DNA of 64,000 nucleotides, from the NCBI RefSeq assembly GCF_047238305.1, contig NZ_JBDFMO010000001.1:3224001-3288000 (forward strand). Reading direction: 5' to 3'. Position numbers and translations under genes: made by a program. Positions 45,701-53,727 of the stretch are shown here, piece by piece. The DNA is from Ferdinandcohnia sp047238305. Its GTDB lineage: Bacteria > Bacillota > Bacilli > Bacillales > Bacillaceae_L. The stretch's first letter is position 1. Every line of letters starts with the position of its first letter. The notes below the pieces were generated by a model. That model saw nothing but the letters and a program-made list of their open reading frames with translations. It did no database searches and was not told where the DNA came from.

Positions 45701-46687
45701 GATACAGGTGAATGGTTCCAACAACGAAATGTTGTTCAGGATCAAAGTATTATTGGTTTAGCTTATCATAATGGTAAGTTATTTGGAGGTACTTCAGTAT
45801 GGGGTGGTTTAGGAATTAACCCGAAAGCAACTGAAGCGAAGATTTTTGTATGGGATGTTGAAAAAGGTGAGAAGATTGCAGAATTCACACCAGAGATACC
45901 GGGAATAGACGTTACACCTCGTATGATTGGTGACTTATCATTTGGTCCTGATGGATACCTATGGGGTGCTGTTGAAGGTACTATTTTTAAAATGGATCCA
46001 GAAACCTATGAAGTTGTTGATAGTAAAGTGATTCGACCAAGTTTATATAATAGTAGTAAATGGTACCCATATCAACTGGAGTGGGGACCAGACGGCATGC
46101 TATATACAACCTTGTCTCGTAAACTAATTGCGATTGACCCTGAAACATTAGATTACAAAGTTCTTGTAGAAGATTTTATGAACAGCATGACTGTAGGCAT
46201 TGATGGAAGCATCTATTATGCGTTAGGCAGTGAGTTACATAAAATTGCTGTTCCTGAAACGGATGCAACCTTAACATCCATCACGATTGATGGTGAGGAG
46301 CTTGAAGGTTTTCAACCTGGTACTACTATTTATGCGTTAAATGGTGAACAAACTGAAAATATCGTGGCAGAGGCTACTCAAGTGGGGGCAACTGTAGATA
46401 TCGTACATTTAACTGATAAAGCAGAAATTATAGTTACCGGTAAAGATGGAAAATCAACTCTAATATATAAAATCATTTGGACGGATGAACCATCCGAACC
46501 CGAAGAACCGGGTAAGCCAGGAAAGCCTGATAAACCAGGAAAACCGGATAAGCCAGGAAAGCCAGATAAGCCCGGGAAACCCGATAAGCCAGAAAAGCCA
46601 GATAAGCCCGGGAAACCCGATAAGTCGGGTAAGCCGGACAAACCAGGCAAACCTGATAAATCAGGTAAACCAGGGAGCCAAAGGTAA
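42770..46687 (+). CDS. Large secreted protein: three CBM-like repeats, beta-propeller, KPD-rich tail
   Basis: The 1305-residue protein has a signal peptide (about 1-37), then three related carbohydrate-binding-like modules (about 44-195, 205-365 and 374-525), each with N-x-S/G-F-E-E...P-G-W-S, a Q-S-H-S/N-x-G/V-Y/T-E-V segment and A-Y-F-D-D at the end, as in CBM4/9-type jelly rolls. A beta-propeller (about 532-1160) follows, with repeated G-D-x-x-Y/V-Y-F-A/G blades, then a cadherin-like domain (1163-1240) and a repeat tail of K-P-D-K-P-G units (1244-1303). There is no LPXTG; the basic tail may cling to the wall. The propeller catalytic role, if any, is unknown. The TTG start has GGGAGG. It converges with a paralogue. 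Confidence 0.88.
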   Translation: MTNRKMKKTIMRTFCFTLLFSLIAPYISSGTLRVSADKGPSVVRNGGFEEVVIPGWSLVTNNPSTSISISNDRVNTGTHSLHFIDSNSNNPGGNLQVTSEKIAVTPGESYTARAYVNVVKQSHSIGYEVHYFNTENQKVGSATFINFQSTALGTNQWTEIKVPFTVPEGATQVELRFNSGHPSNTEAYFDDVKIVKDSDSTEILPVNESFEEDVEYPGWSRVTNNPSTSFAFSSEKAHTGNKSLYFKDENNNNPGGNLQVTSDKIPVTLGGSYIAKAYVNVVSQSHSIGYEVHFFNDEGQRVDNATFINFSAAVLGTDKWTEIQVPFDVPEGATQVELRFNSGHPSITEAYFDDVTLENLSTEEPPVDDIHTEVVNPSFEEAVVDGNIPGWTSEFEGPGIQVSTDRTRTGVQSVHLHDTTDKAGVSVLSDKIAVEAGASYLLTVYSNVVSQTHNVVTEIRYFDANNNSITQHRELNGNLPKNEWKDLKVFSVAPDNAAYARLAFYSGGISFTEAYFDDVTFEKVTEDGQFDREYVAPINLGEMVHVQLGQAGAIQENSLGENEVYYHSNGAPGTFSVLDAETGELKFSKVIDNTEAVWAITIGPDKNVYFASTSDGKLYRYVPDLKEVQALGANPSAAWVWDLEATEDGKIYGATYPGAGVFEYDINTGKFKDLGSVTDQDYARGLAVDGDYIYVGIGTMKHLYKINRHTGEKEELILEGHSGENGFIQDVWVVNGKLLVAVSTVNMLVINPETMEVEGSFGFSNMISEPDPSEPNMIYYKNGTQLYKYDLNTNVETLIEDLPILPDTPRVKDMAWITLSTGDTVLAFVTQYGEYMLYNTKTNELNFVALDLAATAVAIQSLETGPDGKLYMGGYQRGMSVYNPFKNEIEVNISSFAQPEGIGFLNGKAYFGTYVGAIMYSYAPNQPVDLNSNPHLEYDIKDEQDRPFVITSGDNKLFVGTVPDYGVLGGALAIYDEDTGEWFQQRNVVQDQSIIGLAYHNGKLFGGTSVWGGLGINPKATEAKIFVWDVEKGEKIAEFTPEIPGIDVTPRMIGDLSFGPDGYLWGAVEGTIFKMDPETYEVVDSKVIRPSLYNSSKWYPYQLEWGPDGMLYTTLSRKLIAIDPETLDYKVLVEDFMNSMTVGIDGSIYYALGSELHKIAVPETDATLTSITIDGEELEGFQPGTTIYALNGEQTENIVAEATQVGATVDIVHLTDKAEIIVTGKDGKSTLIYKIIWTDEPSEPEEPGKPGKPDKPGKPDKPGKPDKPGKPDKPEKPDKPGKPDKSGKPDKPGKPDKSGKPGSQR
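46500..46680 (+). repeat. Degenerate tandem repeat encoding KPDKPG units
   Basis: Nine-base units such as AAACCGGATAAGCCAGG recur about 19 times with third-position drift. They encode the Lys-Pro-Asp/Gly tail of the propeller protein. Synonymous differences show the repeat is not newly expanded. Confidence 0.8.
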
Positions 46688-46715
46688 TCTTTCAAGTTAT
46701 GTTTAAGGTTTAATT

Positions 46716-46753
46716 AGAAAAAGGTCTTCTGCAACCGCAGAGGACCTTTTTCT
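46716..46753. terminator. Bidirectional terminator between the two propeller genes
   Basis: AGAAAAAGGTC-TTCTGC / GCAGA-GGACCTTTTTCT with a 4-base loop, one bulge; it serves both converging genes. Confidence 0.9.
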
Positions 46754-46759
46754 CACTCA

Positions 46760-49372
46760 TTATTTTTTGAACACCTCTTCAATAGCAGTTACATTATTTT
46801 GTAAGGTAAGTTTGATTTTGCCATCAATGCTGCTGTTGTTTAGATGTTTATGGAAATCGTCAAGATGTTTTAGTGCTTGATCTTTTTTACCTTTTTGGTA
46901 ATGCTGTTCAGCTTGTTTTAATCGATTTCTAAGCTGTTGAGCCACTGAATGTGGGATGATTTCTGCTTTTTCGAGCTCACTGATTTGTTTTGCTAATGTG
47001 TCGGTTGTGACCTCAACGGTAACAACGATGGTGTTTGTTTTAACCTCACCGCCATTATATGAAACGGTTGCATAAATCTCGGTTGTTCCTGCATTTTTTC
47101 CGATAATTTTCCCATTTTCAATGCTCGCAACATTAGGATTTGAATTAATCCACTCGATTTGAGCTCCTGCTAAGTCAATTGTATTTCCATTGACAAGTGT
47201 CACAGTTAAATCAATTTTTTGCTCAGTACCTTGTAACATTGATTCATTTTCTACAGTCACTGTCCCATTTTCTAGTAAAACGGGTAGCTGATACAAGTTA
47301 TGATCAGCTGTGTAATAAATATTTCCTTCATTATCTACATCCATTAGTTGAACATTACCCGTAATCAATTGTTTACTTTTCATCGTTTCTGGATTAATAA
47401 CAGTTAACGTACGACCTGCTGTTGTATAAAGCAATCCTTGGTTATCCCAGCGGATAAAAAATGGTCGCCATTGGCTTCCTCGGTTTACACCTTGATAAAG
47501 TTGCGTGCTTTTAACAATTTCTCGATTATCTGGGTTCATGGCGAAGATAACAGTGTTGTAAGCACCAGCCTTATCTAATCCCCATGCTACACCCCAGACG
47601 TTTCCATCTGGACCGACGGACAATTCACCAATCATTTCAGGTTTTTCCAAACCGTCCACTTTGAGGTCGAATACATTATGTTTACCCGTTGCAACATCAT
47701 ATTCAAACATTTTGGCTATAAGTTCGGTTGGGTTAATACCTAGACCACCCGATATCGTGGAACCTCCGAATACTGTTCCGTCAAGATAAGCCAGTCCGAT
47801 GATACTTTGATTTTTTATGATATTTCGCATGGTATTCCACTGATTCGTTTTTGCGTCGTAAATGGTGAGTGCTCCACCTAATTTTCCATAATCAGAAATA
47901 GTTCCTACAAAGAGCTTATTATCTCCAGATGTAAACGTGAAAGGCCGACTTTGATCATCCTCGATGTCTTGTACTAACTCTGGATTTTCACCGTTTTTAC
48001 CACCTGAGAAGGTAAAGGGCTGAGTTGGATCATATTTATAAATTTTTGCTCCTCCATAGGTCCCTAGATAGACTTCACCATTTAAAAAGCCAATTCCTTC
48101 GATTTAATGAGGATCACGTTCATGAAGGACATACTGATCAGTCGACGTATCAAATACGCCAAAGGAACCTTGATATCCACCCATATAGATTTTTTGATCT
48201 TCTCCAATTTCTAAGCTTTGCATTAATAATCCCTGCATATCAACTTCAGGGTAACTAACCTGTACGGTATTGGTTGTAGGGTCATAGATTGAATATTCAA
48301 TTTGATGATGTAAAATGGCTAATAGGTCTTTACCACTATCATCTTTTATCCAACGCATCGCTTTCGCAGGGGTAGCAGGTAACTGTACGGTTGGTTCCAC
48401 CTTTGCTTTTTGATGTGTTGTCAAATCATATGTCCATAACTGTTGTGTGTTTTTATTAATGAAATAAAGAATGTTCTCATCGTAAGGGGAAGGGGAAGAG
48501 ATAAGCCCATCAAATGTGATCTCATCTTGCCAATTCATCGTGCTCATTTCTTCACCTGTTGTCTTATCGATGGTAACCAGTGATGTTCCATAGGCAACAA
48601 AAAGATAATTTCCATATTCCCAAATATTTGATATTTGAGTTGATTCACCACTGATTGGTAATTTTATTTCGATTCTTTCACCAGTAGCAAGATCCATTTT
48701 CATTAAATAGGCAGTGGTTCCCGTTCCAACATATAGACTTTCTTCAGTAATTCCAAGTCCTCGTGCATATTGCTGACCTTCATAGAAAGTACCTAGATCT
48801 TTAAAGTGAGCAGATTTAATATCATATTCAAACACTTTTGCATTTGGATAGGTTGCCCCGTAAATTTTTCCATCATAGGACGCCTCTAATTGCCAAACCC
48901 AATTATCAGATGGGTTTTTCCCGAGTTGCTCTAATCGTTTTTCCTTCACTACATATCTGTATAAAATTCCATCATAGGTGCCTGCAAAATAAACATTTCC
49001 ATCCGCACCTACAACCATTGCCCAGACGACATCACTTCCAGGTAAGCCTGCGGAAAATATTTTTTCACCTGTTTTTGCATCAGCTGCATAAAATGTTGCT
49101 GGTGAACCGTTCGTAGCATAGTAGACTTCACCATCTCCAATTGCTACCCCTTGAGATTTAGCAGCCAACGCGGCAGGACCATGATTAATAGGTTTACCAT
49201 ATTCAACCGGAAAATCCAGTTTGTTAGATTCCATTTCAACAGCCCTTTCGTTTTCGTTGGTTTTTTCATTGGAAGCATCAACTTTTGTTGGTTGTAGGAA
49301 GATTGGGAAGGTTGATAGTACTAGACTCATTGTTAATAAAGCAATAGCGACTTTTTTTAGATATTTGTTCAA
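46760..49372 (-). pseudogene. Secreted beta-propeller protein with Ig-like and FIMAH domains, disrupted by an in-frame stop
   Basis: Both halves share one frame, 870 codons in all. A TAA (48106-48104, codon 423) splits ...LHERDPH from IEGIGFLNGEVYLGTYGG. The paralogue at 42770 reads SSFAQPEGIGFLNGKAYFGTYVG at that place, so no break is expected; CAA is the likely ancestral codon. The protein has a signal peptide (about 1-33), a propeller covering about 55-660, a Big_2-type Ig-like domain and a helical C-terminal FIMAH module (about 780-835; LAKQISELEKAEIIPHSVAQQLRNRL pattern). It lacks the CBM-like repeats of its paralogue. The TTG start has AAGGAGG. Without readthrough only the first half of the propeller is made. 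Confidence 0.87.
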
Positions 49373-49450
49373 ATGTTTTTCCTCCTTTTATGTAATGGGT
49401 GTAGTTATTTTGTTGTGAAAATGTGTTGAGTTATCTCTTCATAAATTCTT

Positions 49451-49463
49451 TTCAAACGTTTCA
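49451..49463 (-). promoter_or_regulatory. AAACGTTT-centred operator-like site
   Basis: On the minus strand TGAAACGTTTGAA is a palindrome with the central CG typical of LacI/CcpA-family operators. It lies 80-90 bases upstream of the propeller pseudogene start. The gap 49373-49729 also has GTCTTT at 49560, half of the locus operator, and a terminator at its far end. Confidence 0.4.
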
Positions 49464-49690
49464 CATAAAAAACGCCTCCAATCTTCTACCATCAAATCTT
49501 TTAACTTCTAAACTATTAAAAATTTTCTGATTTTATTTAAAGGATAATGAAAGAGTTTAGTCTTTAAAATGTCGTTAATGTTTTTAGGTAAAAAGTAGTA
49601 GTAGTCTAACATCTTGAAACTCGAACAAAAGTCGGGGGAATTACTTGAAGTATTTAATTAAAGGGCAGGGGGTTTACAAAAAAAGAAAAA

Positions 49691-49723
49691 GGACTACATC
49701 TGAAACAATTCAAATGTAATCCT
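49691..49723 (-). terminator. Terminator of the FAD oxidoreductase gene
   Basis: On the minus strand AGGATTACATTTG...CAGATGTAGTCC is followed by a T run. One mismatch and a loop of about 8 bases. Confidence 0.75.
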
Positions 49724-49729
49724 ACTACG

Positions 49730-51325
49730 TTATTTCTTCCCAAATGTCTCTTTCATCCGTAATACAGGGTCATCCTCAATTGATTCATCCCATTGTAGTA
49801 CTTGTCCGTAGGAGAGTAATTCCATTTTTAACTGATCATAAGAAACGTCCTGTACTGTTGTTTTATTTTTATGGGCTAATGCAGCCGCAGCTCCTGATGA
49901 TTGACCTAAAATCATGAACACGGGTTCCATTCGGATAGAACCGTAGGCAATATGAGAACTAGACAAACAAACGGGAACAAGTAAATTTTTACATTCTTCA
50001 GCTTTTGGACGAATCGAACGATACGAGATTGGGTAAGGTGAAATCGGGATTTCTACGTCGCCTTCATTGTATACACGACCATCAATAATCAATCTTCTAA
50101 CATGATGGGAGTCCATTTGATAGGATGCTAATCCGATTGAATCATTAACAGTCATGTCACCTAAACAATTGTGATCGGTCATCACATAGTCAGCTATCAT
50201 TCTTCTTGCCTCTCGAATATATAGCTGATGTGGCCAATGCCCAGTTTCTTCAAATTCATCATGGGCTAATCCCCACTGTGAAACCTCGTCACGAATCACT
50301 TTAGGAACTTGTTCATCATTTGCTAAAAAGTAGAGCAAGCCAAGATTATAGGTAAAATGTTCTTGGAAAATCTTTTCACGTGTCTCGAAATCCCCATCGG
50401 GCCATTCATAATTCATCCCGATATTATCAGTTGAAAATCCTCCATAGTTATTCAAATCAGTCTTTCCATTTGGTAATATCGTATGAAGATTCATCGCATC
50501 CCATACACCTGCATTGATATAACGTAACAATAATGAGTAGCGGTCCCGATTATAGGAAGGTGGTTTCGGAAAAGGAACACGATTATCCGCCCGATTTGTT
50601 AAGCAAATGCGGAAATTATATGCCTGTATTCGATGGTCACCTTGTCCCTGATAGCCAAGAGTATCATTAGTCGTTTCAGTAATACCTGGTAAAACTCCAC
50701 TTGAAGGGTCGCCTTCGATTACATAGGGATCAATCCAATTTTTAAATTGATGGTGGGGATGTCCAAATTGAATCCCATTATAGGTCTCTTTATAGGTTGC
50801 ATTCGATTCTCTACCTACTATGTAAGTAACACCTGCTTTAGCCATTACGTCACCCTCATAGCTAGCATCAATAAATACGTCGCCTATATATGTAATTCCA
50901 TCTTCCATGATTATTTTAGTTAACCTGGTATTCTCTTTTATTACTTCGATGACATGCTGATTATAAACAACCTCAATGTCAAAGTCCTTTAACCATTTCT
51001 CAAATACATATTTGGCTGCCTTTGGTTCAAATGTCCACTGTTCGTTCGTCTTGTAGTAGTTTCCTAATTCCCGAAAGAATTCTTTCGATAAACCACCTAT
51101 TGCCTCCTTAGCACCTATATCAGAAGCACCTAACCCACTTGCCGTGATACCTCCAATATTTTTTCCGAATTCAGCAATGACGACAGATAGACCCATTCGC
51201 TTCGCTTGAATGGCCGCTGTTATTCCCGCGGGTGTAGCACCATAGATGATCAAATCTCTTTGTATAACAGCTGGTTCTCTTACTTTTGAAGTAGGAACAT
51301 AATAATGTAATTGACTGAAATCCAT
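49730..51325 (-). CDS. FAD-dependent oxidoreductase (FAD_oxidored family)
   Basis: The protein has 531 residues. The FAD motif LIIYGATPAGITAAIQAKRMGLSVVIAEF is the G-A-T-P-A-G-I variant typical of the PF12831 family, followed by IGGITASGLGASDIG. The C-terminal G-x-x-x-G part is MEPVFMILGQSSGAAAAL. There is no signal peptide. Relatives are encoded in many polysaccharide-use clusters and are often called xanthan lyase without evidence. A role in oxidising a sugar or glycan ring is plausible. The ATG at 51325 has AAGGAGG. It is transcribed toward the propeller pseudogene, with its own terminator. Confidence 0.85.
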   Translation of the reverse strand: MDFSQLHYYVPTSKVREPAVIQRDLIIYGATPAGITAAIQAKRMGLSVVIAEFGKNIGGITASGLGASDIGAKEAIGGLSKEFFRELGNYYKTNEQWTFEPKAAKYVFEKWLKDFDIEVVYNQHVIEVIKENTRLTKIIMEDGITYIGDVFIDASYEGDVMAKAGVTYIVGRESNATYKETYNGIQFGHPHHQFKNWIDPYVIEGDPSSGVLPGITETTNDTLGYQGQGDHRIQAYNFRICLTNRADNRVPFPKPPSYNRDRYSLLLRYINAGVWDAMNLHTILPNGKTDLNNYGGFSTDNIGMNYEWPDGDFETREKIFQEHFTYNLGLLYFLANDEQVPKVIRDEVSQWGLAHDEFEETGHWPHQLYIREARRMIADYVMTDHNCLGDMTVNDSIGLASYQMDSHHVRRLIIDGRVYNEGDVEIPISPYPISYRSIRPKAEECKNLLVPVCLSSSHIAYGSIRMEPVFMILGQSSGAAAALAHKNKTTVQDVSYDQLKMELLSYGQVLQWDESIEDDPVLRMKETFGKK

Positions 51326-51402
51326 TGATATCCTCCTTAAATGGGGTAACATGATAACCCTTTCAAACTTACTTAAAAGTTTAAAAGAATAATTGGAATA
51401 AT

Positions 51403-51427
51403 CAAGACTTTTAACGGACTTTAAGTC
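51403..51427 (-). promoter_or_regulatory. Weak copy of the locus operator (site E)
   Basis: On the plus strand it reads CAAGACTT-ttaacggac-TTTAAGTC. The left half and spacer are close to site D (59338), but the right half is poor. On the minus strand TTGATT with TAAACT 16 bases on is a possible promoter for the FAD oxidoreductase gene. Confidence 0.35.
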
Positions 51428-51450
51428 AGTCGTAAAATCATGCCGTGAAA

Positions 51451-51478
51451 AAGAGTGTCCCGAAATACGGACACTCTT
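51451..51478. terminator. Terminator of the yesL-like gene
   Basis: AAGAGTGTCC-cgaaatac-GGACACTCTT, a perfect 10-bp stem; with T run in the minus direction. Confidence 0.85.
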
Positions 51479-51493
51479 AATAGCTTTGCTGAT

Positions 51494-52117
51494 TTATTCC
51501 TGTATAATGATCTTTTTCTTACTATTAATTTTCAAGAAGGCGCGGTTACTACACCACGTAATTGCTACTGCTAACACACTTCCAGTAAAAAACGGAATAA
51601 TTCCAGGTATTAAATTTACAAAAATTCCCAGAATCATACTTGCTGTCAAGATAAGAATCGTCTCTAAAAGAGAACTAGCTGCAATCAAAAAGGATTGTTT
51701 GATATATTGAAAGAATTTCATTTCGAATTGTATATATACAGGAAAGAAATAAGATAAAGTGACAATATACGAAATGGACAGAAATAGTAGGATTGGAAAC
51801 AGGAATTGCAATTTATCTGCATTCTTTTGTAAAAACATAAAATCATAAATTAAGATATAGCCAATTAAAGTGAAAAATAAGCCAAATTTATTCAGAGAAA
51901 TAAATTCCTTCTTATAGGTGTTCCAGAACGTTTGAAAGATTTTCTCAACAGGTTCTTTACTAAGCCATTTGTGGACAATCGTAAACATCGCACCTGTCGA
52001 AGGGAATAGCCCTAGCACTCCTAATCCCAAAACTGTAAAAAAAATCCATAGTATATTTACATAAGCAATCTTCAACATCATAATTGCAAAATGATTAAAT
52101 TTCTCCCATCCGCCCAA
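51494..52117 (-). CDS. YesL-family (DUF624) membrane protein
   Basis: The product has 207 residues and about five to six hydrophobic segments. It starts MGGWEKFNHFAIMMLKIAYVNILWIFFTVLGLGVLGLFPSTGAMFTIVHKWL, the hallmark of DUF624/YesL (N-L-L-W-x-x-F...G-x-F-P-S/A-T-x-A). YesL proteins accompany sugar ABC transporters in Bacillus, with unknown role. The TTG at 52117 follows GAGGTGG and fits the family start; further upstream in-frame codons do not. It is divergent from the GNAT gene. Confidence 0.87.
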   Translation of the reverse strand: MGGWEKFNHFAIMMLKIAYVNILWIFFTVLGLGVLGLFPSTGAMFTIVHKWLSKEPVEKIFQTFWNTYKKEFISLNKFGLFFTLIGYILIYDFMFLQKNADKLQFLFPILLFLSISYIVTLSYFFPVYIQFEMKFFQYIKQSFLIAASSLLETILILTASMILGIFVNLIPGIIPFFTGSVLAVAITWCSNRAFLKINSKKKIIIQE

Positions 52118-52165
52118 ATCAACCACCTCAATCCAATTGTTGAAAAAAATAATTACGAAATATTT

Positions 52166-52210
52166 AAAGACAATTAATAGACTTGTCACTTGATAAAATT
52201 AGCATAAAAT
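52166..52210 (+). promoter_or_regulatory. Locus operator site B overlapping a promoter
   Basis: AAAGACAA-ttaatagac-TTGTCACT at 52166-52190. Its right half supplies TTGTCA (52183-52188) as -35; TAAAAT (52205-52210), 16 bases on, is the -10. It faces the GNAT gene at 52336 and lies just upstream of the divergent yesL-like gene. 22 consecutive bases match site C. Confidence 0.68.
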
Positions 52211-52335
52211 AGAAAGTAAGTATTGTAAGTTTAGTTGTATTATAACATGGATTTAATGGTAGCGATTCCATTTTTTAAACACTTATTGGATTCCATTCTC
52301 ATGTTTTGTAATTAATGATAAAAAGGGGTGAACTT

Positions 52336-53415
52336 ATGCTAGAATTTCGATTAGTTGAAGAAGATGAATTCCAACAAGCCATTGATTTAGCAGATAAGGT
52401 TTTTCGTAAAGAAGGGCATGTGTCGATGGGAATTGCATTCCCACAAGTATTTTCTGCTGCGTTGAACCAATCTTATGGCGCCTTTGTCGATGATAAACTA
52501 GTTTCATTTATTGGTTTGGTTCCATCCGTTCTTCATCTTGAAGGTGCTGAAATCCAGGCTTATTCAATCGGTGCTGTCTGTACAGACCCTGACTATCGTA
52601 GAAAAGGATTGGCCAACACACTATTAGAAAAAATTTTTGAGCATGTCAACAAGTCTGGTTCATCCCTCCTGTTTATTTCAGGGGATTTGCCAATCTATAT
52701 TAAGCAAGGTTGTACTTTCTATGGAAAGATGAATCAATATAAGCTTCATAGGGGTGACATAACAGCTGATACATCTTATAAAGTTAGAGAACTTGGCCCT
52801 TATGATTGGTTTCAACTTAGAAAACTAAGCCAAAATCGAAAAATTAGGTATGAACAAACCATTTATGAAATAGCGCAGCTTAATAAGGGTGCTGGGTTTG
52901 CAAGTATTTTTAAGATGAAACATAAGGTCCTTGTAGCCGAGAAAAATAATGAATTAAATGCATTTTTAATATTTGGGGTTCCATACCAAGAACAAGAAGG
53001 AGTGGACTCTCGCGTCATTGAATGGGGTGGAGATCCAACTGCAATTCGTACCTTGCTTGCAGAAGCATTTACATACGGCCCAGATTCTCTGTTATGGAAC
53101 GTCCCAAGCTATGAAAAAGAGCTTATTCAAGATCTAGACTCATTTCAGGAAAAGGTGGATCAGTCATATCCAGGAACAATAAAAATCATGAATATGGATC
53201 TATTGCTGAACCAGCTTGTTCCATACTTTACAGACAAACTTACCATTTCAACTGTGGATGATAAACAGAAACGCCTTTTTAGTAATGAAAATTCAACTAT
53301 CTTGAGTAATCTTGACGTAGAAGAGCTGATCTTAAAAGGAAGCAAAAATGGAGATTGGTATTCTGATATTTTTCCGATCCCTTTTCCATTTCCACAAGGT
53401 TTGAATTATGTGTAG
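52336..53415 (+). CDS. Two-domain GNAT acetyltransferase in the sugar locus
   Basis: The protein has 359 residues. The GNAT core is in the first 150: YSIGAVCTDPDYRRKGLANTLLEKIFEHV with acetyl-CoA loop RRKGLA. The remaining 200 residues are an unrelated, mixed domain ending in a proline-rich IFPIPFPFPQGLNYV. Proteins of this shape often sit by carbohydrate transport genes in Bacilli. It might acetylate an amino sugar, but there is no direct sign. The ATG at 52336 has AGGGGTG. Its promoter overlaps operator B, tying it to the locus. Confidence 0.83.
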   Translation: MLEFRLVEEDEFQQAIDLADKVFRKEGHVSMGIAFPQVFSAALNQSYGAFVDDKLVSFIGLVPSVLHLEGAEIQAYSIGAVCTDPDYRRKGLANTLLEKIFEHVNKSGSSLLFISGDLPIYIKQGCTFYGKMNQYKLHRGDITADTSYKVRELGPYDWFQLRKLSQNRKIRYEQTIYEIAQLNKGAGFASIFKMKHKVLVAEKNNELNAFLIFGVPYQEQEGVDSRVIEWGGDPTAIRTLLAEAFTYGPDSLLWNVPSYEKELIQDLDSFQEKVDQSYPGTIKIMNMDLLLNQLVPYFTDKLTISTVDDKQKRLFSNENSTILSNLDVEELILKGSKNGDWYSDIFPIPFPFPQGLNYV

Positions 53416-53493
53416 TACGACTCGTTAATATGGTAAAGCGCATTTTATGCAACCATAATTGTTTGGGAACTAAATTAAATTTCATTTCCTATT

Positions 53494-53539
53494 AAAGACA
53501 ATTAATAGACTTGTCACAATAAACCAAACAAAATAGAAT
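53494..53539 (+). promoter_or_regulatory. Locus operator site C overlapping the transporter promoter
   Basis: AAAGACAA-ttaatagac-TTGTCACA at 53494-53518. TTGTCA (53511-53516) as -35 and TAGAAT (53534-53539) as -10 are exactly 17 bases apart. The ABC binding-protein gene starts 188 bases downstream, so the leader is long. Confidence 0.72.
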
Positions 53540-53727
53540 ATAAGTATTCAAGCAAGAATATGTCGCTAATTTTTTTAAAATGAGATGTTACCGTTTTCAA
53601 TTATGTGTATTTTCAGTCAAAGTGGGTAACAGTTTAAAGGAGGGGATGGAAAAACAACAAACCATTAATAGGTTGTTAGTCATTAAGATTTTTTATTGAA
53701 CTTAACTAAATAGGGGGAATTTCGTAG

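Noticed and set aside
46378..46695. Collagen-like frame (GLPGLSG repeats) on the minus strand
   Set aside because: It is the exact antisense of the KPDKPG-coding repeat of the propeller protein; it has no ribosome binding site and overlaps a terminator.
30730..48106. TAA read as a sense codon (changed genetic code)
   Set aside because: TAA ends many intact genes in this window at the right length, so reassignment is excluded.
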